The notes beneath the pieces are model-generated. The model was not told the origin of the DNA. It saw only the letters and a program-made list of their open reading frames with translations, and made no database searches. Source: Kwoniella bestiolae CBS 10118 (lineage: Eukaryota > Basidiomycota > Tremellomycetes > Tremellales > Cryptococcaceae). From it: a stretch of 64,000 nucleotides of DNA. Both the position numbers and the translations under genes were made by a program. Every line of letters starts with the position of its first letter. The first letter of the stretch is position 1. Shown here piece after piece: positions 36,166-46,009 of the stretch. The stretch covers positions 62,001 to 126,000 of the forward strand of contig NC_089248.1 in assembly GCF_000512585.2 (NCBI RefSeq). The letters are read 5' to 3'.

Positions 36166-36918
36166 GTCACTGGTAGGTCTCTATTCTACCCAGTGTCCCT
36201 ATGCGTGGTACTATGTAAACGGGGATGGGAATGAGAAGAGAAATCAAGTTATCAGTGTGCTACTAGAATGTATGGGTGATGTTGTTGTTGACGAGCAAGT
36301 GAAGGAATAAAATGTGGGGACCCACACTCCACACCCAGACACGTGGATATGACGTTACAAGGTCACCGGTGGCAGCAGGATGATACTTTATTACTACTGT
36401 ACGAGTAAGTGTGATTCTCGTATATCATGTGGAGATGAGAATGAGATGACGATTAAGACAGCTCTCGCTAGATGATAATACATGATTATCACTAACGTAG
36501 TCTTTTCATTGTTTTCTGATAGCGCAACAGCTCAACAAGTGATTTTACTCCTATTGAGAAACGAAGCTGACTATGTATCTGACAAATTACAGAAGACCGT
36601 TCAAGGAACCTGTCTACCTAGCCATCATAAGCCCATCACGACTAAACTTTCACTTCCTTTCTGGTTTTTGTTTTCTTTTGTTTTCTTGTTCCTTCCTTGT
36701 TTCTCGCGTTTTTTTTTTTTTGTTATTTTTTTTCTTATTGTTTTTTGGTATTCTTTGTGTTCCAGAAAATACGTCCACGTTCCCTCCTTTTCTTGTTTGA
36801 TCCTTCCTTAAGTGACATATCTACCGCTCGGTATCGGACTCCTTGATTCAAGACGCATCACGTACCCTCGACAGAAGTTGTATATTCACAGGGCTTGATT
36901 TACACGATTGTAGAGAGC
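36166..36918. other. Intergenic region with a poly-T tract
   Basis: About 750 nt upstream of the ligase start and downstream of array B member 1. It contains a T-rich tract from about 36655 to 36750, including a run of 12 or more T at about 36709-36721. The plus-strand ORFs here are translations of that low-complexity tract and were not accepted. Confidence 0.5.
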
Positions 36919-37878
36919 CTAGGCTGCAGCTGTGAGCGTGAGCGGAGCGCGCTCATTAGAGGTCTCAGTTTGTTCCCAGCGGGCCCGCTCCCTGGCAGCC
37001 CGTGCTGTAGGCTCGTTCCATGATTTGCTGAATGCCGTTACGGTGTCTGCGAGCTGTCCTTTCGTGGACTGTTTAGCCGTCGACACTAACGATCCAGTCC
37101 ACTCTTTACCAAACACTTTGATCATGGCGTCAATCTTGCTCTTGGCGGTAGTACAGTCCGATGCTTCGGTAGTCATCAGCGTGTTCATCAACTGATCAAT
37201 AGCCGCAGATGATATACTCCTGCTGGTATCATCCTCAGCTAAAGAAACTTGAGACAGGGCCTTTTCCTTGCCCAACAGACTGACGATAGTGTCGATCTCT
37301 CCCTTCGCGGCGGTCTCGACCTCGTTGTATGTGGAGGTTTGACTTTCAGAAGCTCCGGCATTTGTAGAGCGTCTTCGGCTTCGTCTTCTAGTCCCACTCT
37401 TGATTGGCCTCTTTCGCCTCCTTCGGTTAGTGGTGGATGTGCCACCCATAGCCAGAGAAGCGTTGAGCTTGGCTTTGTATTCATACCACTTGCTATATCG
37501 CTCCATGTGATCGTAGCGATTATCAGTCCCATAATCCGAGACTTCGCTCCAGATAAACTTGAGATCGTCTATATTCTCCGTAGTCTGTCCCTCGGATAAG
37601 AGATCGTCTACATCTCTCACTGCGTTCTCACCATCCTCTCTATCGTTGATGAAAATCGCGTTTTGGATCTTCTCCTCTAGGTTCTTGCGGAATTGCGATT
37701 TATCGTTCTGGCTCTCCCCGGGCTGGAGCAGCGTCTCCGAGTAGACGGAATCGTCTGCGTCCACTCTGTATCGTGTGGTAACGCGCAGCCCATTTCTGGT
37801 CGTCATACTTTCCTCGGTTAGACGAGATTTAGAAGAGTCATTGGCGTGTTTATCGGTCAGAGCGGCTTTGGATGACAT
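36919..37878 (-). CDS. Array B member 1: W-x-x-V-S module protein, unknown function
   Basis: Single-exon ORF of 319 residues, start ATG at 37878 (MSSKAALTDKHANDSSKSRL). Not a known domain to me. It has one copy of the array B module: LKFIWSEVSDYGTDNRYDHM ending ERYSKWYEY. A strongly basic stretch, NRRRRKRPIKSGTRRRSRRR (about residues 150-170), could act as a nuclear localisation signal or bind nucleic acid. The C-terminal half carries three related repeats: IDTIVSLLGKEKALSQVSLA, IDAMIKVFGKEWTGSLVSTA and a weaker VTAFSKSWNEPTARAARERA. The FGKEWT motif recurs in array B member 2. A Thr/Ala-rich end (APLTLTAAA) stops at 36919. A TATTTATAG element lies near 38058-38066 upstream. Confidence 0.72.
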   Translation of the reverse strand: MSSKAALTDKHANDSSKSRLTEESMTTRNGLRVTTRYRVDADDSVYSETLLQPGESQNDKSQFRKNLEEKIQNAIFINDREDGENAVRDVDDLLSEGQTTENIDDLKFIWSEVSDYGTDNRYDHMERYSKWYEYKAKLNASLAMGGTSTTNRRRRKRPIKSGTRRRSRRRSTNAGASESQTSTYNEVETAAKGEIDTIVSLLGKEKALSQVSLAEDDTSRSISSAAIDQLMNTLMTTEASDCTTAKSKIDAMIKVFGKEWTGSLVSTAKQSTKGQLADTVTAFSKSWNEPTARAARERARWEQTETSNERAPLTLTAAA

Positions 37879-38760
37879 AGTCTGCTTTCCCTTGTCAGTT
37901 CAAAGCTTATGGGTAGTGCATACGAATGACTATGGTAGTGGGGCTACATACCTGTGTTGATATGTGTAATTGTTGCTTGTTGCTAGGATGATATTGTGAG
38001 GACTTATATTGTGCGTCGAGTGGCAAGATCAAGAATGAAAACAAGAACACACTCACTATTTATAGCTTATGCGAGCTTCCAGATACGTCATAACGATATC
38101 TCAAATCGAGTCGAGTGAATCGAGTAAATTCGAGTCGATCTGAGGTGTCGGGTGGAGCGTGCCATAAAGGATGAGCAGCAGCTCAAAGGGTGTCAGAAAC
38201 TAGTCCATGCCGAAGGCGTATGGTCGAGTCTAGGCAGTTCCGTGTATCGGCGAGAGTGCATAGCTTGATTGACTCAAATTTGAGCGTCTGACACCCCTAA
38301 GGTTGCTGAAACGTTTGCCTTGTATTTGGAGCGTACAACGGGTTGACCAATGCCAATAAAACAGTATGACACCCTCCGCGAATGTACGAGAGGGAGAATC
38401 GTGAGGGCGCGCTCAATTTTGATTGTTCCCGCTGCATCTCGTTCATTTTGCAGACTTCATGAAACAAAGATGAAAGAGCCAAGTATAGGTCCACACCCTT
38501 GCGTGTGCCACTTTGGTAGAAAGTGATTCCTTGTTCAGTCCACTAGTCATACGCGCTCCTCACCTCCTGTATTACCGAGACCTAGACCTGTAATGAGTGA
38601 CGCCTCATCCATACTGAGTGTATCACTCGCAGCTCATACATCGTAACATAGATATCGATAGCAAACACCCGCCGCTCCGCCTATCGCGTAATCTTAACAT
38701 GTCTCATATATCAGGATCACCTATATACCTCGAGGCGACCACCACCGTTTCCAATAGCTT
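37879..38760. other. Intergenic region between array B members 1 and 2
   Basis: About 880 nt holding the promoter of member 1. A GAGTCGAGTGAATCGAGTAA-type degenerate direct repeat (unit near CGAGT) lies at about 38106-38140. No coding sequence was recognised. Confidence 0.45.
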
Positions 38761-39675
38761 TTAGGCTTCTTGGCTGATCACTGCGGTTTGTGAGAGATGA
38801 GAAGTTCCGTCGGTCTTACAATCGCTTTCTATGAGAGACGCTTGAGACATGGTCCATTCCTTACCGAACTTCTTCACAATCTCTTCAAGGTGTTTTCTTG
38901 CAGCTGACGCGTTATATCCCTCTGTGCCAGTGTTGGCAGGTCCTCCTGGTGAGGCCGGTGTAGACGAGACTTCAGCTTCAGATGGAGATGCTGTGGCAGT
39001 TTTCGCTAAGGGATGAACCATTTTGGCAGCTTCGAGCTCGTCGGCCGATACCAAGTTGTCAGTACTACGTGCCCGGGAATCCCTCCTGTTGTGATCGCTG
39101 GCCTCTACCAGATCCCACCATCTTTTTCTTCTCTCCTGATTAGAGACCTTTCTACCATTCACTTCACTATGTATCTCGGACCAGGCCGATCGGACTTCCG
39201 CTGAGCGCTCGTTGGCTGGCTCTGGAACCTGCTCGATCCCATCCATAAACCGCTTCTTATGAGTCAGTCGATCAGGTTTACTAGGCTCATGGATGGCCCT
39301 GAACATTGTTCTCTCCTCGTCCGTCAAATCATGAGTCCTTTCGTATATGTCCATGTACCTCTTCCGATATTCGTGTTGCGCTCCCTCGTCTTTCAGATGT
39401 TGACTGCCCTTGGTATTCGATGTAATTTCGATCCATTCGTTCTTGATCTCATTTAGATCCGGATTCCCCTTATGCGCGGTATAGCACAGCTCATTCATCT
39501 GGGAACTTGCCCTCCTCTGGGCCTTACGGTCCCACCCGTACAGTGCCTCATGCATGGTTGCTCGATAGTCGGAAGGACGTCCATTTGAGGGGTGGGTTTC
39601 AGAAGGAGTGGCGACTCCGCTAGTTGTTTGATCAATCGAACTGACCGATTCAGATTCGCTGTTGGAGCTCATCAT
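38761..39675 (-). CDS. Array B member 2: two-module protein, unknown function
   Basis: Single-exon ORF of 304 residues, start ATG at 39675 (MMSSNSESESVSSIDQTTSG). It holds two tandem copies of the array module. Unit 1: TMHEALYGWDRKAQRRASSQ then IKNEWIEITSNTKGSQHLKD and EYRKRYMDI. Unit 2: TMFRAIHEPSKPDRLTHKKR then EVRSAWSEIHSEVNGRKVSN and ERRKRWWDLVEAS. The tail includes a Ser/Pro-rich linker (SPSEAEVSSTPASPGGPANT) and EEIVKKFGKEWTMSQASLIE, matching the FGKEWT repeats of member 1. It ends AVISQEA at 38761. Highly charged, no membrane segment, no cysteine cluster. A TTATATACT element near 39797-39805 could be its TATA box. Confidence 0.72.
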   Translation of the reverse strand: MMSSNSESESVSSIDQTTSGVATPSETHPSNGRPSDYRATMHEALYGWDRKAQRRASSQMNELCYTAHKGNPDLNEIKNEWIEITSNTKGSQHLKDEGAQHEYRKRYMDIYERTHDLTDEERTMFRAIHEPSKPDRLTHKKRFMDGIEQVPEPANERSAEVRSAWSEIHSEVNGRKVSNQERRKRWWDLVEASDHNRRDSRARSTDNLVSADELEAAKMVHPLAKTATASPSEAEVSSTPASPGGPANTGTEGYNASAARKHLEEIVKKFGKEWTMSQASLIESDCKTDGTSHLSQTAVISQEA

Positions 39676-40972
39676 TATACGTGTGAAGTGTGAACTGCTT
39701 TGGTGATTGATAGACAGTGCTTTGATTGGAGATTGTCACTCTATGGCTGACAAGTGATGTATTGGAAGAGGAACAGGGATGTAATGGGTTGAGAAGATTA
39801 TATACTCCAGGATGGAAGCTTCACAACCTTACATCGACTGACCTCATTCGAAGTCGCGCCACAGCTTTGAAAGGAGACGCATAACGTCAAAGGAAAGAGG
39901 ACAAGGAGCTATGTCTCAGCCGTTCATCACAGAGCTGAACAGGCGACGTCATATCGAACGATAGAGCAAGTGGCGAACACTACACTAATCAGATGAGAAT
40001 AGGTGCACTTATGGATACACGGTCTTGGTACTCAAAGGCTTTACGGCACAAAATCATGATTATCGACTCAATCCCTCCTTTCTGCAATCCACGAAAGGAG
40101 AGTAAGTGACGGATTGAAAGGGACGATCCGCATGGATGTTGCAGTCTACTACCAAGCGATGTTACATCAGAGTCAAGTATGTTTTCTCAGTCTGTCCGAA
40201 GAGCCAAAGGCATGAACAAAAACGGATCGTACTCCTATGGAGTAAGTCTTTCGGAGTAAATCTGGACTGAAGTGAAATTCGTAGTCTGCATGAGTGATCG
40301 GGTATACTATAATCAGACATTCAGACGTGTGTGGGTCCTATACTCACTGACACGGATCAGATACGTAAATTGATACTCTAAGCAATGTCTGTGGGTGTAA
40401 GTAAGAAGACGAGATCAAATCTATTCGGTAGGGAATAGTCCCTTATTTTTGTAGTATCTCTTGTCAAAGTGACGACGTGTAATTTTGACACCGACTCGAT
40501 GCCTTTGTAGATATGAGATCAAAAATGCTTAGGTCAAAGGAAGAGCTGGGTGGATGGCTGTAGGAAAGGAGTATCCTCACGAAACAGGTGACTTGAGATT
40601 TTACATTTCCGTTGGCTTGCATGTGAGAAGTTTGTCATTCGCGAGAAGATCTTGAGTAATCTATCTGACAAGTTCAAAATGCTCTCGCTGGGTGAGTATG
40701 CATAAGTGCAAACTCAAGATGAACTGATCCAGCGTAGTCTTTTCTCATTTTCTATAATCCCATAACGTACAAAGTAGGTCTCACGGTCGCAATTTCCCTC
40801 GATCCCAATCCATTACGAGTGATACCGACTCCAATGTCCTCTTCTCCTCACCATACCTGCAGAAATTCTTCACAATGATAATCTTTCAGGAGTGTTTACA
40901 GATTTTTTGAATCTTCTTCGATTATCAAACCGCCTATACTTCTCTACAGAGGATATCACTCGCACTCTTCCC
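39676..40972. other. Intergenic region between array B members 2 and 3
   Basis: About 1.3 kb with the promoter of member 2 and, near 40681-40840, one copy of a duplicated 3' flank (see the repeat entry). No long ORF is present. Part of it may be the remnant of a further decayed array copy, but I could not align any coding frame. Confidence 0.4.
40681..40840. repeat. Duplicated 3' flank of array B, copy 1
   Basis: Diverged repeat of the segment at 41923-42080. Shared landmarks in the same order and similar spacing are GCTCTCGCTGGG, CCAGCGTAGTCTTTTC, ATAACGTACAAAGT, TTCCCTC and TACGAGTG. It sits just beyond the stop codon of member 3, as copy 2 sits beyond member 4. Confidence 0.75.
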
Positions 40973-41450
40973 TCAATGGACAGTTGTATATTCTATATAT
41001 CTCATCGGCTGGCTGTGAGCAGTAAGACTGTCGGCTGATCGAGAGGGAGGGGCGGACGCCTGGTGTTTGTGGAGTGCCTTTCGCCAAATCTCTTGTTTTT
41101 GGTGTAACGACATTCCACTTCCCGACTCACTGCTACTGCTACCACTCCAGGTCTTACTTATCTGCGAGCCTGGTTGACAATCGGATCGAGCAGCAGAAGT
41201 ACCAGGGTCATGTGGGAGGGTCGTTTCTCGGAGACGCTTGAGGTCTCTCGTGAAATCCACTCCGGTGTGTAATTTCGATCTCCATCTAGATCCCTTCTCC
41301 TGTTTACTAGGTGGTTCACCCGTGATCTCGTCGGGAGCTGTCACATAGGTCCACAGAGACTTGAATCGAGTGAGGTCAATATGGGTGATTATTTCCAGAA
41401 TATTAGCTCGGATCAGATCAAATTCAAGCCTAGTCGCTCTTGATCGGAAA
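40973..41450 (-). pseudogene. Array B member 3: truncated module protein without a start codon
   Basis: The open frame runs from a TAA near 41458 to a stop at 40973-40975 but contains no early ATG. The coding-like sequence reads LIRANILEIITHIDLTRFKS, LWTYVTAPDEITGEPPSKQE and KGSRWRSKLHTG, which matches the module of member 4 (MMWSEITAPDASTGKSPTDK). The C terminus, ESGSGMSLHQKQEIWRKALH, matches member 4's GSGDLSLDQKRSIWSKQLTS. A TTATATATA element lies at 41462-41470, immediately upstream, where the first half of the module should be. It may be a 5'-truncated copy, or a short first exon was missed. The last residues read MRYIEYTTVH. Confidence 0.55.
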
Positions 41451-41922
41451 ACGTTTGACGATTATATATACATGTTTGAATCATATGAATCGATATCTAC
41501 TATGCCCAATGAACGCAATCGGTCCCCAATGCACTGAAGCAGCAAGGCGGGAGAATGATAATCGATTATTGGTATGGTCACTAAGTTGTGCGATGATTTT
41601 ATACTCACTTGTAACGAGGTGTGCTATCAAAAGATGTCTAGACGTGTTTGGGTTGTATGCCTATCTGTATGGAAATGACGATGACGGACTGATATGTTCT
41701 GAAACCTGATGGTGTGTACATGTAGATAGTTCAAAACAGTTCTGCTCGTTGAGGTTAGCCATTTGCTCTCAGAGTATCTCTGTACACATTGTCTGCTAGT
41801 CAGCTTGATCGATATCGACTCGGTGACTTCTTCTGGAAGAACAATCCCCCGAAGTGCTACATGTGAGAGGATCGTTAGTGAAGAGAAAATGCTGCGGAAT
41901 GAATGTGCCAAGTCTCGAGATG

Positions 41923-42080
41923 CTCTCGCTGGGGTAATATGCCTGAATGCGCACATGCAGTATACTCATCCAGCGTAGTCTTTTCCTGTTTTTAATATAT
42001 GTCATAACGTACAAAGTCATTCTTGCAGTGACAGGTTCCCTCAATTCCAACCTGATACGAGTGGAAATCATCACGCAATC
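41923..42080. repeat. Duplicated 3' flank of array B, copy 2
   Basis: Counterpart of 40681-40840, with the landmark order GCTCTCGCTGGG, CCAGCGTAGTCTTTTC, ATAACGTACAAAGT, TTCCCTC and TACGAGTG. It lies just downstream of member 4 on the coding strand and supports a tandem duplication that took gene and flank together. Confidence 0.75.
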
Positions 42081-42138
42081 AACGTCAAACCCGCTTCCCT
42101 ATATGGATGCAAGTCTGCGCAAATCTGGGTAGGCGATA

Positions 42139-43145
42139 TTACGCTGCTGCGCTGATTATCGACGATGCTGGTGTGGAGATGGCAAGAGAGGAGGGCGAAG
42201 TTTGGTTGGACTGAGAAGCAAAGGAAGTAAGTTGTTTGCTCCAGATACTTCTCTTCTGATCTAACGACAGGTCTCCCGACCCTTTCCTAGGAGTGCTTCG
42301 ACCTCCATTCGTGCCTGCGGTCTTGGATTGTCGATTAAGAGATGTAGGCGGAGGTGTAATTTGATCGACCTTGATATTACTGGGTTTGACACGCTCCCAG
42401 AACGATTCATCAATGGACTCAAACCTACTTCGTTTCTCTTCCTCACTTGGTTCTTGTCCCGTTCCGGTCTTGGACACGATATATTCCCATTTTCTCTGTA
42501 CCGCTTTACATTCCGGCACAAGCCCTCTGAATTTGACGTAATCACTCATGAAGCCAGATGCCTTGTCCCTTGTGGACCATCAGTAGAATAGAGCGCTTCC
42601 CACATCGTCCTTCGAATACCATTCTGACCGTCCCCTCGTTCAGTAGAATTCGTACGAGTCAACCTACCGGTGCGAGGGTGATAGCTGTACCCAGGCGGAG
42701 GTGTGACTTTGTCCCATTGAATCAGTGATTCGTCAAGAGCAGTGCCATTGTACGAACTGGGATACGGCACCATCTGTCTAATACAGCTCATTCGTCTTGG
42801 TTTGGAGATCCACCTACCTCTCATTACTTTGTCTGTAGGTGATTTACCTGTACTCGCGTCCGGAGCGGTGATTTCGCTCCACATCATCTTCACTCGATCG
42901 GTATCGTCTTTCTCTTTTCCCTGAGGAGTCTCACTTGACATGACGTAGTTTAATTCAGATCGCAAACGGGTTTTCTCATCAAGATTTCCGCTGAACAACG
43001 AATCGTGCATCATTTGCCAGATGCCACTATGAGTCCTAGGGTTATATCGGTCCCCAGAGGAGCGCCCAGAGGAGGACGAAGATGATGAAGGAAGGCGTTT
43101 GCCTTTGTGGAAGATTGGTACGGTAGAGGCGTTGGTACTGGTCAT
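42139..43145 (-). CDS. Array B member 4: two-module protein with an apparent frameshift
   Basis: The start ATG at 43145 opens MTSTNASTVPIFHKGKRLPS and a Ser-rich stretch. Unit 1: WQMMHDSLFSGNLDEKTRLR, then VKMMWSEITAPDASTGKSPT and VMRGRW. Unit 2 begins TMWEALYSTDG, but this frame closes at 42546. The rest of unit 2 continues in another frame: STRDKASGFMSDYVKFRG, CKAVQRKWEYIVSKTGTGQE and EKRSRFESIDESFW, then GSGDLSLDQKRSIWSKQLTS, ending SSIISAAA at 42139. The homologous region of member 2 is continuous, so a one-base change near 42560-42600 (or a 35-nt intron from GTGGGAAG to CACAAG) separates the halves. A TATATAA box at 43262-43267 fits this start. Confidence 0.65.
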
Positions 43146-43629
43146 TGCTGGCAGTGATGCGTTGGTTGTATATGTGGAACTCAAGTTGTTGTTGTTGTTG
43201 GACTTAAAAGCATGATCAAAACGATAACACAGAGGAAGAAGCCAGTAAGCCACCGAGCGCTTATATAAGCTCAATTTGAGGATCGAGTCGATTCCTGGCA
43301 GAATGTTGACTCGATCTTGTCTTTTGTGTCGTGACTTCTACTTCAAGTATCAGGACAAGCGAGAATTGACAAAGGATTTCTATATCCAAGGGCACCCGAG
43401 AAGGAGAGTGGAGCGGCGCTTGAAAGGAGGTCAGTGAGGTCGCTGTCAGTGAAATATTCCGGAATGATCTCTCGAGTCGCGCAGGAGGTCCGAGACGTGT
43501 CGTCGAGTCAGAAGACCGTTTTGGGGGTATCAATCTATACATGGTGGATCGTACGAATCGAAATCTGAGATCGGCAATTTACGGGATCAGTCTACGATGT
43601 GAACACCTCCGATGATTTTATGAACTGAC
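43146..43629. other. Intergenic region upstream of array B member 4
   Basis: Holds the member 4 promoter (TATATAA at 43262-43267) and the 3' side of FMC1. A GTTGTTGTTGTTG trinucleotide run at 43188-43200 lies in the probable leader of member 4. No gene was seen. Confidence 0.5.
43262..43267 (-). promoter_or_regulatory. TATA box of array B member 4
   Basis: GCTTATATAAGC palindromic TATA element about 117 nt upstream of the ATG at 43145. The spacing suits a transcript starting near 43230 and argues against the longer in-frame start at 43274, which would lie upstream of it. Confidence 0.5.
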
Positions 43630-44107
43630 CTATTCCTTGTCGCCCTTGAATTCTAATGGGGTGTCTAGCCCTACTCTCCTAGCTGTAGCTTTTATCCTCG
43701 CTTCCTCTGACATTCCGTGGATGGGGTTATAACGTTTGAGTAGTTCCTGGAGACAGTTGACCATGAAGTCAGTTATTTATCTTGTTAGAGATGCGAACAG
43801 CTGGACAGACACAACGATCATCTATGGCACTCACAGCATGTATCCTGGATGATCTGAGAAAGTCCCTAGTCTCTAACAACGTCCTCGATAGCGCTTGTTG
43901 ATCGGATGTGGAATCTACTATCGTTCTTACGTGTTGCGATACGGTTGGATTCCTGGTCGAGCGTGGCTGCTTTGACTACATCACGTAATATTGTGAGCCA
44001 TGGTTCATGCTACACACAAGCACAAGCACTTGGACATGAGCACTCACGGCCAAACGTATCTCACGGAGAAGCGATCGGTAAAGGTGAGTGATGGGTGTCG
44101 ACGACAT
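43630..44107 (-). CDS. FMC1: Mitochondrial ATP synthase F1 assembly factor FMC1 (LYR family)
   Basis: Small mitochondrial LYR-motif protein. Yeast Fmc1 stabilises Atp12 during F1 assembly at high temperature. The ATG at 44107 opens MSSTPITHLYRSLLREIR, with the L-Y-R tripeptide. After an intron the frame gives SQHVRTIVDSTSDQQALSRT and LLETRDFLRSSRIHA. After a second intron it gives LLKRYNPIHGMSEEARIKAT then ARRVGLDTPLEFKGDKE, with a stop at 43630-43632. The RYNP...EE.RI.ATARRVGL block is typical of fungal FMC1. Three exons, roughly 110 residues, normal for the family. It is divergent from HPT1. Confidence 0.85.
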
Positions 44108-44581
44108 GTTGAGGTGATGGAATGAAGGAATGGATTAACGATGCGGAAGTTGATGTATAGGCAGAGATTTAGCTCTCAAGCTGAGGTTATGATTGTGACA
44201 CTAATGCGGTCTGTACAAGGAAACCAAGTTCTAGAATTGTGCTTTATTTTCGTCTTGATCACTTCATCAAGATGACTCTTTCAACTTGCAATGAGTTTTC
44301 GATGGGAGATGAAATAGATGGTGACAACGGAATCAAATTACCTGATGGGATAGTATGTCAGTGGTGCCCCGCATTCCTCATCATATAATTCACTGTACGC
44401 ATGGTACCATTAAGATCACCTTGTAAACGAAAGATTTATTTTTATTGGAAGTGGAAGCAACCCATTTCATATACGTGCTTCTCTCCCATCATTCTTTGTC
44501 ACCCCTCCTCATTGTTCATCTTCACTGTCATCGTATCCTATCATCTTGAGAAGCTTGTTTAGCTAGACACAGTCACCTATC
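44108..44581. other. Divergent promoter region between FMC1 and HPT1
   Basis: About 470 nt between the two start codons. It contains an AGATTTATTTTTATTGGAA patch near 44429-44447. No gene was seen. Confidence 0.5.
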
Positions 44582-45780
44582 ATGTCCCACCAGCTCACAG
44601 ATGTTCAAATGTATGTCCATGTTGACTTGCTCTACTCGCCCACACTGGTAATGTCCCCGCTCTAGCTGATAAGGTTGTAAAATGTCTTGACAGGCTCAGA
44701 TTGAGCTACAACGATATTCACACTGCTATTCAGAATGCTGCTACAAAGATCAAAGAGGAGTTTGGTGAGTCTGCGAGTCTTGGTGTAGCATATGCATCCA
44801 TCACTGACGTAGAAGATTGTTGTTTTCTTCTCTCTCGCGTTTATGCATATCCCCCTTATCTCATCTCTATATCAACATGTTCTTCATCTTGTGTAACAGC
44901 TCCCACGCTTTTCATCGCTATTGGAGGTGGAGGTTTCATCCCTGCTCGTATACTGAGAACCCAGTTGAAGACCGACCAAGATGGGAAGAAGAAGAACATC
45001 CCCATTCAGGCTGTTGGGTTAGTCCTGTACGAGGATATGGGTGGTGTGAGTGTGATTTGCTTCCTATCTGTCTCTTTTCTTATCTTGACGTGCTGTCACT
45101 CTGAGATTCGTTCATCATACACCCATGCTGATCGAGGCATTCGTTTGCAGGTCGAAGAGAAGGTCGGCACTGAAGTAGTCAGAACACAATGGCTCGATTT
45201 CTCGACGGTGAGTCCTTGGGTGAATTGTCGACCGATCTGACCATTCTGTCCCGCTCATCTCCACAGCTCGGTAAAAACTTCACTCACGGCGGATTGCTCG
45301 GACGACATATCCTAGTCGTAGACGAGGTTGACGATACTCGAACTACCCTCACATATACCATCAGAGAATTACAGATTGATATCAACAAGCAATTAGCTTC
45401 CGTTGGAGATGAGCAGGAACGGGAAAGATTGAGAAAGGAGACCAAGTTGGGTATCTTCGTTGTGCACAACAAGTGAGTCGCTCCCATCTCTGTATCATGT
45501 TGATGGGTCCCCTATTTTCGCATCTTCCAAGCGTGCATATGGCTGTCCTTGTCTTTGTGTACTGTTCGACGATGACATCCGCATGGAATCAATTATGCTG
45601 ATTCACCAACCCCACCCCACCCCACCCAGACTCAAACCCAAAGCTGCCGAGCTCCCATCCGACGTTTCATACTTTTCCGCCGTCGACACACCCGACATAT
45701 GGCTCGCTTACCCTTGGGAATGCGATGGCGATATCGATGCTCACGATGCGTTGAGGGTACACAACCCTAAACCTGAATAG
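44582..45780 (+). CDS. HPT1: Hypoxanthine-guanine (purine) phosphoribosyltransferase
   Basis: Purine salvage enzyme that converts hypoxanthine and guanine plus PRPP to IMP and GMP. The ATG at 44582 opens MSHQLTDVQ. An early intron splices to LRLSYNDIHTAIQNAATKIK. Then come PTLFIAIGGGGFIPARILRT, IPIQAVGLVLYEDMGG, TQWLDFSTLGKNFTHGGLLG, and the PRPP-binding loop HILVVDEVDDTRTTLTYTI. A spacer with INKQLASVGDEQERERLRKE leads to LGIFVVHNK and DTPDIWLAYPWECDGDIDAH. It stops at 45778-45780. The VDEVDDTRTT loop and the WLAYPWE block match yeast Hpt1 more than the canonical human HPRT loop. About six exons. A xanthine-preferring paralogue is possible. Confidence 0.9.
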
Positions 45781-46009
45781 GCGTCGGTGAATGTGCATGA
45801 TGTGTGAAAATGCATTTCTTATCATAGACGAGAGGAAGACCTGGCACGTATCACGTCAAACATCGAACCAAAGTATTGCACAAATACATGACAAGATGCT
45901 AACCTATCACTCTACGTACAAATTGAAATATGGCAAAGTTTAGATGAGACGAGCACGAAAAGGAGGTTGTGAAGCCTACGGAGCAGACCTGTTCGCTAAC
46001 ACCCCGAAA

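Noticed and set aside
36482..36811. Plus-strand ORF rich in Phe and Leu that resembles a membrane protein
   Set aside because: It is a translation of a T-rich low-complexity tract with no homologous features.
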